Below are positions 17,510-25,203 of a stretch of DNA of 64,000 nucleotides, in pieces. Source of the DNA: Balneolaceae bacterium (GTDB taxonomy: Bacteria > Bacteroidota > Rhodothermia > Balneolales > Balneolaceae); assembly GCA_007134695.1 (NCBI GenBank), contig SLKI01000016.1:1-64000 (forward strand), read 5' to 3'. Made by a program: the position numbers and the translations under genes. The notes beneath the pieces were generated by a model that worked only from the letters and a program-made list of their open reading frames with translations, was not told where the DNA came from and did no database searches. Position 1 is the first letter of the stretch, and every line of letters starts with the position of its first letter.

Positions 17510-17731
17510 ATGAATACTACAAATGAGCTGATTCAATTTGTCAAAGCCCGACGTAATCAGTTGGAGTTAACACAACAGGAACTCGCCGAGCGAGCCGGCG
17601 TGGGATTACGTTTTGTCCGGGATCTGGAACAGGGAAAAGAATCTCTTCGTCTGGACAAAGTCAACCAGGTCCTGGCACTTTTCGGACATAAAATGGGACC
17701 TGTAAAGATTGAGGATCGCGATGAGTTATAG
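17510..17731 (+). CDS. hipB: HipB-like XRE-family antitoxin/repressor
   Basis: The 73-residue protein is a minimal Cro/CI helix-turn-helix: VKARRNQLELTQQELAERAG forms the first helices and VGLRFVRDLEQGKESLRLD the recognition helix region. It matches small HipB antitoxins that repress their own operon. The ATG at 17510 is chosen because an upstream in-frame ATG (17474) would lie at the predicted transcription start and translate operator O3. Its 3' end overlaps hipS by 11 bases. Unlike K-12 HipB it has no obvious C-terminal extension beyond the fold. Confidence 0.92.
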   Translation: MNTTNELIQFVKARRNQLELTQQELAERAGVGLRFVRDLEQGKESLRLDKVNQVLALFGHKMGPVKIEDRDEL

Positions 17732-18041
17732 AAAAGCGGACATTTATGTCGATAAGACGAAAGCCGGCATTCTTGAAGAGACCGAAACCGGCTATCGGTT
17801 TCAATATGATCCCGCATACTATTCAGTGGAGAATGCCGAACCAGTCAGCTTGACACTTCCTCTCCGGGAAACCCCCTATGAATCCCAGGTTCTCTTTCCA
17901 TTTTTTGACGGATTAATACCGGAAGGGTGGCTGCTGGATATCGTAACAGAGACCTGGAAAGTGAATCCGAGGGATCGGATGGGGCTTCTGCTTGTTAGCT
18001 GCCGGGATACCATTGGCAATATAAGCGTCAGGGAATCATGA
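17721..18041 (+). CDS. hipS: HipS: stand-alone HipA N-terminal subdomain 1 protein
   Basis: The 106-residue protein matches only the N-terminal subdomain of HipA (PF13657-like), with the signature PFFDGLIPEGWLLDIV near residues 60-74 and a C-terminal DTIGNISV segment. In the enteropathogenic E. coli hipBST system this small protein is the real antitoxin and inserts a Trp into the kinase active site; Trp70 here, in PEGWLL, is a candidate equivalent. The start at 17721 overlaps hipB, and the end overlaps hipT through ATGA (18038-18041), so the three genes are translationally coupled. Confidence 0.9.
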   Translation: MSYRKADIYVDKTKAGILEETETGYRFQYDPAYYSVENAEPVSLTLPLRETPYESQVLFPFFDGLIPEGWLLDIVTETWKVNPRDRMGLLLVSCRDTIGNISVRES

Positions 18042-18979
18042 AACGATGTCTGATTTGTACTAATCCGGTTAACCGCGGAGAGCTGTACCATACGAAATGC
18101 CTGCAACAGCTTTTTGGCCGCAAGGAACCGCCCGAGCTGGATGTCAGCCTTGACAAACTTCACGAACTGGCCAAAATCCCGGTCCGCCGGCGCATTACCG
18201 TCCCGGGTGTTCAATCCAAACTTTCACTTGAGATTGAGAAAAAAACGGAAGGCAGGGACAAACTTACAATCGTCGGCCTGTGGGGGAGGTATATCCTCAA
18301 ACCTCCATCCGGCCGCTGGCCCGAGCTCCCGGCCAATGAACATTGCACGATGCTCATGGCTGCGGCTGCCGGAATTGAGACGGTTCCCTTTGGCTTGATT
18401 CCACTCGCATCAGGAGAGCTCGCTTTTATCACAAAGCGGATCGATCGCGATGACGAAGGAAATAAATTTGCCATGGAGGATATGTGTCAGCTCACCGGCC
18501 GCCTTACGGAAGACAAATACAAAGGATCCCACGAACAGATCGCCAAGAAAATAAAGCAGTATACGGCCAACCCTATTTTCGACCTGACTCGCTACTTTGA
18601 ACGTGTGCTGTTCTGTTATCTCACGGGAAATGGAGATATGCATTTGAAAAACTTCTCACTTTTCAACGACCCCCGACTCGGGTGGAAGTTATCTCCAGCT
18701 TACGACCTTCTTTGTACAAGAGTTGTCATACCGGAAGAGATCGATTCAGAAGTACTGGCGCTCACCCTCACCGGCAAAAAAAGCAATTTCAACCCGGGCT
18801 CTTTTCAGGAATTCGGGCAAACCATCGGTTTAAATTCCAGGCAGATTGAAAACAGTACGCAGAGAGTTCTAAGCAGGAAAGACTCCTTCTTTCAAACTAT
18901 TGAACAATCTTTTTTATCCGATGAAATGAAACAGGAGTACCAAAACGTACTGAAAAAAAGGCTGAATGTTCTGCAGTAG
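18038..18979 (+). CDS. hipT: HipT: HipA-family serine/threonine kinase toxin
   Basis: The 313-residue protein is the kinase core of HipA without subdomain 1. It begins with a zinc-ribbon-like segment (C4-x2-C7, H18, C21). The Gly-rich loop is ITVPGVQSKLSL (Thr54-Val55-Pro56), the catalytic loop is GNGDMHLKN (Asp200, Asn205) and the metal-binding motif is LSPAYDLL (Asp223). In E. coli HipT the loop has two phosphorylated serines (SIS) at the equivalent place; here only Thr54 could be modified. HipT of E. coli targets tryptophanyl-tRNA synthetase, K-12 HipA the glutamyl enzyme; the target here is unknown. The arrangement hipB-hipS-hipT fits the tripartite family rather than a broken hipA. Confidence 0.9.
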   Translation: MKRCLICTNPVNRGELYHTKCLQQLFGRKEPPELDVSLDKLHELAKIPVRRRITVPGVQSKLSLEIEKKTEGRDKLTIVGLWGRYILKPPSGRWPELPANEHCTMLMAAAAGIETVPFGLIPLASGELAFITKRIDRDDEGNKFAMEDMCQLTGRLTEDKYKGSHEQIAKKIKQYTANPIFDLTRYFERVLFCYLTGNGDMHLKNFSLFNDPRLGWKLSPAYDLLCTRVVIPEEIDSEVLALTLTGKKSNFNPGSFQEFGQTIGLNSRQIENSTQRVLSRKDSFFQTIEQSFLSDEMKQEYQNVLKKRLNVLQ

Positions 18980-19057
18980 ATCAATTTCTGACAAGATGTT
19001 TGGTGAACGAATCTGGAGCAGATCAATGTCCGGCAAGATGGTCGGCAAACCAATCTG
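18978..19057. repeat. Imperfect tandem duplication across the convergent hipT / hydrolase gene ends
   Basis: Units 18978-19015 and 19020-19057 (period 42) match at 30 of 38 positions. The first covers the last bases of the hipT stop and the noncoding gap; the second encodes the last residues and stop of the minus-strand hydrolase. Confidence 0.75.
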
Positions 19058-19895
19058 ACGTAGTATCCAGCACGTCGGCAAACGGATCGGGATACTCCTC
19101 CTCTTCAAATGGGTGCGCTGCGCCGAATGTATGGCCCGTTCCGGGGATCACCTTCAGCTCCTTGATGTCGGAGGGGCAGCTTTTGTAGAGCTGTTCGGAA
19201 TCTTTCCAGGAGACCGCCTCATCCTCCCTGCCCGCGATAAAGAGCGCCGGCAGATGGAGCTCGCGAACACGTTCCAGGGCGATCACCCTCTCTTTGTTCC
19301 CGATCGCATCCTCGTACACCTCCCGGCCGACCCGCATGATCTGGCCGGTACGGGCATTTTCGATCTCCGTGTACCCCTGCCGTTTCCAGTCGTCGAGCAT
19401 CTTTTCGCTCCACCGTGCATTGTAGTCGGCAACCGACGACCAGGTAACCAGAGACTGGATCTCCGGATATTCGGCGGCCGCCGACACAGCTGTATGCCCG
19501 CCCCTGGAGTGGCCGATCACACCTATTCGGTCGCTGTTCAGCCTGGCCCGATCCGAGCCGATCTTTCCGGTCTTGATCGCCTCGATCACACTGCCCACAT
19601 CATCAAGGTCCCGGCTCAAAGTCTGCCGTTCAAACAGGTCGAGGCGTTCAAATTCCAGCAGGTTTTCCCCGACACCGTTGTGCGAAAAATTGAATGCCAC
19701 CACCCCAAAACCGTCTCTTGCCAGTTCTTCACACGCCGAAGGGAAAGGCCCCCAATCTTTGAACCCTTTGAATCCGTGCAGGAACAGAAGTACCGGCAGT
19801 GCCGATTTCGGTTGCGAAGGCAAGTATAGATCGTAGCGTATTGGCAGAGATTCCCGCGATTCAATTGCGTTGGATACTTTAACGATGTTCGACAT
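19023..19895 (-). CDS. Alpha/beta hydrolase (dienelactone hydrolase-like)
   Basis: The 290-residue cytoplasmic protein has the alpha/beta-hydrolase plan: an oxyanion-hole region FLHGFKGFKDWG, the nucleophile elbow GHSRGG (Ser near residue 132), an acid region GREDEAVSW and the catalytic His in GTGHTFG. It resembles prolyl-oligopeptidase or dienelactone hydrolase relatives; the substrate is unknown. It converges on hipT, and the last part of its coding sequence takes part in a tandem duplication that extends into the gap between the two genes. Confidence 0.87.
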   Translation of the reverse strand: MSNIVKVSNAIESRESLPIRYDLYLPSQPKSALPVLLFLHGFKGFKDWGPFPSACEELARDGFGVVAFNFSHNGVGENLLEFERLDLFERQTLSRDLDDVGSVIEAIKTGKIGSDRARLNSDRIGVIGHSRGGHTAVSAAAEYPEIQSLVTWSSVADYNARWSEKMLDDWKRQGYTEIENARTGQIMRVGREVYEDAIGNKERVIALERVRELHLPALFIAGREDEAVSWKDSEQLYKSCPSDIKELKVIPGTGHTFGAAHPFEEEEYPDPFADVLDTTSDWFADHLAGH

Positions 19896-19956
19896 ATCAG
19901 TTGATTTAACCTTTGATCTTGAATAGTCCGGAGTATATTAAACCGCGGTATCCTTG

Positions 19957-20982
19957 TCAGACACTCTCATTCAGAAAATCCAGCGGTTTCAGTTTCACCT
20001 GACGCCTCAGATTGTTCACCTCCTTCTGCTTCAGATATCGCCAGCGCGTCACCCTCAGATCCTTATCGGTCAGGCCGGCGTATCGGATTCTCTTCAATTT
20101 TACCACTTCGGCGCCAAAGTGGGAGATCATCCGTTTGATCAGGTGTTTACGCCCTTCGACGACGGTGATTTCGAGTGTCTTTGGATCGTGAGCATACTGC
20201 TGCAGCTTTTCCGGCCGGGCCGGGCCATCTTCCAGCTCGATCCCCTTTGCCAGTTCCCTCAATTCCGCATCGGTCAATGTCCGGTCTGTGGTCACCTCAT
20301 ATACTTTCTTCACCTTGTAAGAGGGATGCATCAGCCGGTGTGCCAGATCGCCGTCGTTGGTCAGTAAAATCAGTCCCATGGTGTCGCGGTCCAGCCGCCC
20401 CACCGGGTAGACTCTGTACCCGGTCGCCTTTTCCACTGCATCGAGCACTGTGTTGCGGTCTTTTTCATCATCGGTTGTACTGATGGTGTCTTTTCCCTTG
20501 TTGAGCAGAATGTAGACGAACGGTTCCAGCGATACGGTCTGTCCGTCGATTACCACCTTATCATCCGGGCGCACCTTGATCCCCAGCTGCTCCACCTTCT
20601 TGTCGTTGACATAGACCTGCCCCTGTTCAATATACTCATCCGCTTCGCGACGCGAGCAGAAACCGGAGTGGGCGATAAATTTGTTGATTCGAATTTCATC
20701 CTTGAGATGCGGCTCCTGTCTGACCCGGGGCGGTTGCTTCTTCCGATCTCTTTTTGAACGGTCATCCCAGCTTCTCGGGTCTCGATAGGGCCGGCGAGCC
20801 TTGCCCTTTTCAGAGTCCGGTTTACCGCTTCTATCTGCATCTCGGCTGCCGGGACGATTTCGTTTACCTCCGGAGCGTTTCGGTTTCTCTGCATCTCGGC
20901 TTCCGGGGCGTCTTCGTTTGCCTCCGGAACGTTTCGGTTTATCTTCCCGGGAGTTGCCGGGGCGAGATCTCTTTTCACTCAT
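19957..20982 (-). CDS. rluB: 23S rRNA pseudouridine synthase, RluB/RsuA family, with basic repeat-bearing N-terminal extension
   Basis: Residues about 1-90 form a low-complexity Lys/Arg/Gly-rich extension. It is followed by an S4 RNA-binding domain (about 95-145, with INKFIAHSGFCSRREAD) and the pseudouridine synthase domain (about 150-320) with the catalytic Asp in GRLDRDTMGL. The family modifies rRNA (RluB, 23S U2605; RsuA, 16S U516), and this protein is closest to the RluB/RluF/RsuA class. The extension contains two 18-residue repeats and a partial third. It is 31 bases after scpB, a conserved neighbour in many bacteria. Confidence 0.93.
   Translation of the reverse strand: MSEKRSRPGNSREDKPKRSGGKRRRPGSRDAEKPKRSGGKRNRPGSRDADRSGKPDSEKGKARRPYRDPRSWDDRSKRDRKKQPPRVRQEPHLKDEIRINKFIAHSGFCSRREADEYIEQGQVYVNDKKVEQLGIKVRPDDKVVIDGQTVSLEPFVYILLNKGKDTISTTDDEKDRNTVLDAVEKATGYRVYPVGRLDRDTMGLILLTNDGDLAHRLMHPSYKVKKVYEVTTDRTLTDAELRELAKGIELEDGPARPEKLQQYAHDPKTLEITVVEGRKHLIKRMISHFGAEVVKLKRIRYAGLTDKDLRVTRWRYLKQKEVNNLRRQVKLKPLDFLNESV
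20833..20940 (-). repeat. Two 54-bp in-frame tandem repeats in the rluB N-terminal extension
   Basis: Residues 15-32 and 33-50 of RluB are near-identical 18-residue units of the form KPKRSGGKR(R/N)RPGSRDA(E/D). A partial unit precedes them (residues 4-14). Confidence 0.85.
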
Positions 20983-21013
20983 CTGCCTTCAATAATCTTT
21001 ATTTTTCCTCTTC

Positions 21014-21901
21014 TTATGGTGACCCATCCCCTGAACGTTCAGCATCTTCATCTCGTTCATTCGCCCATTCCGAATCACCCGCCTGATCAGATGCAGAGCG
21101 CTTATCCGGAACCTCTCCCTGCTCATCGGTATCATCCGGCTCAGCCGTGCGTTTCTTCTCGTCCGCCTCTTCACCATCTGTTTCAAATCCGGCGAGTTGA
21201 TTCGGCTGACTCGGTTCATCCGGCTCAGTGCGCTTCTCCAGGAAATCTTCAACAGCCCTGGAAGCTTCCTCTTCATCCAGCTCCAGCTGCCTCTCCATCA
21301 ACAGCCGGCGGTGATCGGCCATATCGTCATCTTTTAAAATCTCGTCGATCTCCCGGGGCCTGGGAAGATCCTCTACCGAATTGAGACCGAAATGCTTGAG
21401 GAAATGCTCGGTGGTTTTATAGAGCAGCGGCTTTCCGGGAGAATCGGCCCGGCCGGAGACCTTGATCAGCATCTTTTCCAGCAACTGACGAAGAATGTAA
21501 CCCGAGTCGACCCCCCGGATCTGATCTACTTCCGGTTTGGTGATCGGCTGGCGGTAGGCCACGATAGCCAGTGTTTCGATCGCCGAACGGGATAGCTTAC
21601 GATAGGCATTTTCGTGCTGATAGATACTCAGCCATGGATGATAGCGAGGCTGAGTGACAAAAGTATACCCCCCTCCCACCATCTCGATTCGAAAAGAAAG
21701 GCCGTTCTCTTCGTACCTGTGGTTCAGATGATCCACCAGTTCGCCCAGTGTCTCTTCACCAAGGTCCAACTCCGGCTCATTTTCGTTGATAATCCCGGCA
21801 AGATGCTCCCGGGAAATGGGATCCGGACTGGCAAAAATCAGGGCTTCGACGACAGACACCAGCCTGGTCCCGTCTACAAATTGATATTCTGTTACACTCA
21901 T
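21014..21901 (-). CDS. scpB: Chromosome segregation and condensation protein ScpB
   Basis: The 295-residue protein has the two winged-helix domains of ScpB (about residues 10-185), with LIFASPDPISREHL and SAIETLAIVAYRQPITKPEVDQIRGVDS split across motifs typical of the family. ScpB is a kleisin-associated subunit of the SMC-ScpAB condensin. The last hundred residues are a strongly acidic, probably disordered tail rich in Glu and Asp, which lengthens the protein beyond the usual 190-200 residues. It is the first gene of an scpB-rluB pair. scpA is not in the window. Confidence 0.94.
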   Translation of the reverse strand: MSVTEYQFVDGTRLVSVVEALIFASPDPISREHLAGIINENEPELDLGEETLGELVDHLNHRYEENGLSFRIEMVGGGYTFVTQPRYHPWLSIYQHENAYRKLSRSAIETLAIVAYRQPITKPEVDQIRGVDSGYILRQLLEKMLIKVSGRADSPGKPLLYKTTEHFLKHFGLNSVEDLPRPREIDEILKDDDMADHRRLLMERQLELDEEEASRAVEDFLEKRTEPDEPSQPNQLAGFETDGEEADEKKRTAEPDDTDEQGEVPDKRSASDQAGDSEWANERDEDAERSGDGSP

Positions 21902-21938
21902 AAATTCAGAAACACGTGGTGTTCATTCAGAGGGCCCG

Positions 21939-23084
21939 TTAACGGCGGAAACATAATAAAGTTTTTTCATCCAAAGTAAGCACCCGATATCCGAGCAAAT
22001 GAAAAATCTGGCGAACCAGATATCGCGCTTTCTCCAGATCGATGCGAAATCGGCCGCGGCCGGTCTGTTCAACTCCCGGCAGATATTTCAGCCAGTTGTG
22101 GATAGAGCTCCTCCTCAGCCAGGCCGACAGTTCCAGCCAGAATGGTGAGATCTCCCGAATAACAAAAAAGCCGTCATTTCCGGTCTTTTGATAGAGCGGC
22201 ATAAAGATTCTTCCATCCGCACCGGCACGTACAAGCCTGCCCTTTTCGCGAGCCACCGGCTGATCTTTCTCCACCGGATCGAAGTTTGAAAAGCCGTTCA
22301 GCATCTCAAAGTCATCCGGATTGTCCACATAGTGGTGGTGAACTATCTCGTAATATATACCGGGCGCTACACTTTCCGAAGAGATCAAGCTCTCATATTC
22401 GTTTACTTTTTCCGGCGACAGATCTGCCATTCGATTGTAATAGAGCACAAGCCATAGAAATGCTTCGCATCGACGGATCGACATCTCATCATGATGGGCT
22501 CCACCTTCAAAACCGATCGCCATCAAACCCAGGTTATTGATATAACTGAGCAGTGTCCCATGTACATGCTCCTCGAGGCCCAGAATCTGCGGCACCGGAA
22601 ATCTTCGGGCCAGCCTTCTGTTGGCCAATGTATCGTTGAAGGGTATAAAAGCGCAGCTTTCTGATGAGGTCGTATGCAGATCGGTAAAGATGTAGTTGTG
22701 GTCGTCGGGAGAGTATTGTTCAAATATCCGGCTGAGGGATTGCTTGATCGCCTTGAGCTCCTGAAGTTCAGCCGCCCCATTCCGATTGTACCTTTGGGAA
22801 CCAAGCTCTTCGGAGTAGAAGGTTTCCCACATCCGGTTCAGATCCTTGTCCAGAAATCGGGCTCCTTCACTGAGCGCCTGGCTGTTACCCTTGATGGCAT
22901 AGATCGCCCCGTCCAATTTCGGCGACACTTCATCCATTGTGCGAGCCATATTTTCAACAGCATGAATACCTGCCGGTTCATTTCCGTGCAGGCCGGCGAT
23001 CACCACCAGTACCGTCTTCACTTCCTCTCCATGCCGCTCCCAGAAAATCCGCCTGTCAACCTCCTCCGTGCCTTTCCAATTCAT
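21939..23084 (-). CDS. Succinylglutamate desuccinylase/aspartoacylase (AstE/AspA) family zinc deacylase
   Basis: The 381-residue protein has the zinc-peptidase-like motif GLHGNEPAG (His and Glu ligands, about residues 35-40) and the third ligand in TDLHTTSSES (about 145). These are the hallmarks of the M14-related AstE/aspartoacylase group, which hydrolyses N-acyl amino acids or related amides. The N-terminus lies at the ATGA overlap (23081-23084) with the GCS2-CBS gene, so the two are translated together. The C-terminal 100 residues are an extra domain beyond the metallo-core that I cannot assign. Confidence 0.85.
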   Translation of the reverse strand: MNWKGTEEVDRRIFWERHGEEVKTVLVVIAGLHGNEPAGIHAVENMARTMDEVSPKLDGAIYAIKGNSQALSEGARFLDKDLNRMWETFYSEELGSQRYNRNGAAELQELKAIKQSLSRIFEQYSPDDHNYIFTDLHTTSSESCAFIPFNDTLANRRLARRFPVPQILGLEEHVHGTLLSYINNLGLMAIGFEGGAHHDEMSIRRCEAFLWLVLYYNRMADLSPEKVNEYESLISSESVAPGIYYEIVHHHYVDNPDDFEMLNGFSNFDPVEKDQPVAREKGRLVRAGADGRIFMPLYQKTGNDGFFVIREISPFWLELSAWLRRSSIHNWLKYLPGVEQTGRGRFRIDLEKARYLVRQIFHLLGYRVLTLDEKTLLCFRR

Positions 23085-25048
23085 TCCGCTTCCGGTTCCG
23101 ACCCTTCTTTACTTTCTCCATCTTTACTTTCACCATCTTCCGAATCCATGCTTCGGAGCAGACGTGCTGTAATGTTCATATAGTTTCCTTCGGTGATAAC
23201 ACCAACCAGACGATTATTCTTTACTACGGGCAAACATCCGATCTGTTGTGAGTCCATAATATCGATCGCTTCCAGGATCGATGCCTCCGGGTGAATCGTG
23301 ATCGGATTTTTGATCATCAGCTTTTCGACCGATTCCTCAGCCGCTTTTTCCTCATGAATAGCCCTGTTAAACTCTTTGAACACCATCCTCATAGTGATCA
23401 GGCCGACCAGATGATTGTTGTCATCTTCTACCGGCACATACCGAATTCTACGCCACTCTATCAGATTGGCAACCAGTTCCAGAATATCATCTTTCTGAAC
23501 TGTAAACAGATCGGTAGTCATAAACTCTTCGACGAGAAGTTTCGAGGGTTGCCACATCTCCATATCCTCTACCTTGGCCAGGCCCCACTTGTGCACCGGC
23601 TCACCCTTCTTCTGGTTTTTGATCATCGCATTGGTGATCGCAGTCAAAGCTTGCTCCCTCGATACCTTCTTGCTTAGCTCCGAGTAGGATTTAAGCATCC
23701 AGTAACTGCCGGTTTGCGCCTTGTCGGTTCGCTCCTCAATCGTCTCCAGATTGCTGTCGATATCGGATTTCCGAATCCCTGCTTTTCTGAGACCTTCTCT
23801 TGCAATCGGCAGCAACTCTTTATTGATCAGCTCAACTGCCGTATATCGCTTATCATCGGCCCATCTGAATTTTGTATCGAGCCCCATCTTGGAGGCGGCA
23901 AAAAAGTTCATTTTGGCATCATCAAACTCCATCACGTCTGTGATATCGCCGTAAACATCTCCCATGCCGTTAAGCAGTCCGAGCCAGAATGCAGCATTAG
24001 CGATCTCATCGGCTATGGTCGGTCCCGACGGAAACACTCTGTTTTCGATTCTCAGGTGTGCTATTCCGTTGGAAATACCGTAACAGGGGCGATTCCAGCG
24101 ATAGACGGTTCCATTGTGAATCTGGAGAGCTCTCAATTCGGGAGGCTTCCCCTCCTCGATCAGTTTTTCAACATCTTCGTTGACCGTGCTCGAAAGAAGC
24201 ACCCTGTAGCGGGCGATATCTTCTTTGTAGATCTCGAGAATGCTGTCTTTAAGCCATTCGTTGCCAAATGTAACTCTGGGGCTGGAATCTCTGAGATGAT
24301 CTCCCGCTTTCCGGGTATCCACCGTCTGCTGAAAGAGAGCCACACGGGTTTCTCTCCAGAGCCGTTTTCCAAAAAGTATCGGTGAATTGACCGCCGACGC
24401 GAGAACCGGCCCGCTGATCGCCTGAGCAATATTGTATCGATCCACAAACTGGTCGGGGTTTACCTGCAGATGCACCTGGAACCCGGTGTTGCTCGCTTCA
24501 AGAAGCGGGGAGTCGAACCGCATCAGCAGTTCATCCATTCCCTGAATACGAAGCTCATACTCTTGGCCGCGCAGTTTGTTGATCGCCTTGCAGAGCGCAT
24601 CGTAACGCGGCAGCGGTGTCATGTTTTCGATATCAACATCCACCTGGCGAATGGTCGGCAGAATTCCGGTAAATACGATTTCACCCCCCAATTCATTGAC
24701 CACTTTCCGGACCCGATCAGCTTCGTTCTGCAGGTTCTCTTCCATCTGCGAAAGTGCATCCCCCTTGAACTCGAGCGGCGGCATGTTGATCTCCAGGTTA
24801 AACTGTGCCAGCTCCGTCGTATAGGGTCCTTCGCCAAGCTTTTCAAGTACTTCCATGCTGATGGGTGCCGCTTTGGCATTCCGGTCGACAAGACAGAGTT
24901 CCTGCTCGGCACCTATGCGCGCTTTGTCGATCTCGAACCACCCCTCCTCGAGCATCCGTTCGAGCGCACGAATATCTTTCATCAGATATTTTACAAACTC
25001 TTGAACCTGCTCACGATTCTCCGCCAGTTTGACTTTCTCTTCTCCCAT
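23081..25048 (-). CDS. GCS2-type glutamate-cysteine ligase-like enzyme fused to a CBS domain pair
   Basis: Residues about 1-480 match the GCS2 (carboxylate-amine ligase) fold, which joins the gamma-carboxyl of glutamate to an amine using ATP; the catalytic start motif IGAEQELCL (about residue 47) is visible. Residues about 510-640 are two CBS domains, with LFTVQKDDILELV and PITIHPEASILEAI starting each; such pairs bind adenine nucleotides and often sense energy or ionic state. The enzyme may make gamma-glutamylcysteine or another gamma-glutamyl compound; no glutathione synthetase is nearby. It is translationally coupled to an AstE-like deacylase. Confidence 0.87.
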   Translation of the reverse strand: MGEEKVKLAENREQVQEFVKYLMKDIRALERMLEEGWFEIDKARIGAEQELCLVDRNAKAAPISMEVLEKLGEGPYTTELAQFNLEINMPPLEFKGDALSQMEENLQNEADRVRKVVNELGGEIVFTGILPTIRQVDVDIENMTPLPRYDALCKAINKLRGQEYELRIQGMDELLMRFDSPLLEASNTGFQVHLQVNPDQFVDRYNIAQAISGPVLASAVNSPILFGKRLWRETRVALFQQTVDTRKAGDHLRDSSPRVTFGNEWLKDSILEIYKEDIARYRVLLSSTVNEDVEKLIEEGKPPELRALQIHNGTVYRWNRPCYGISNGIAHLRIENRVFPSGPTIADEIANAAFWLGLLNGMGDVYGDITDVMEFDDAKMNFFAASKMGLDTKFRWADDKRYTAVELINKELLPIAREGLRKAGIRKSDIDSNLETIEERTDKAQTGSYWMLKSYSELSKKVSREQALTAITNAMIKNQKKGEPVHKWGLAKVEDMEMWQPSKLLVEEFMTTDLFTVQKDDILELVANLIEWRRIRYVPVEDDNNHLVGLITMRMVFKEFNRAIHEEKAAEESVEKLMIKNPITIHPEASILEAIDIMDSQQIGCLPVVKNNRLVGVITEGNYMNITARLLRSMDSEDGESKDGESKEGSEPEAE

Positions 25049-25203
25049 CGCTTCGAGCCTTAAAATTTAATGGACAGACGGTTTACAAACAGATCGGTAA
25101 ATCGCCGCTTCAGATTTCTTCCAAACCTGAATTAAAGATACAACAATCGATTTTAATGCCCATATCTCGATGCGGTTACTTGTAAACACCTCAAACATTG
25201 CGG

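Noticed and set aside
17709-18979. hipS and hipT as a frameshifted or broken hipA.
   Set aside because: Each has its own start, the join is a clean ATGA overlap, HipT starts with its own zinc-ribbon-like segment, and the layout matches known hipBST systems.
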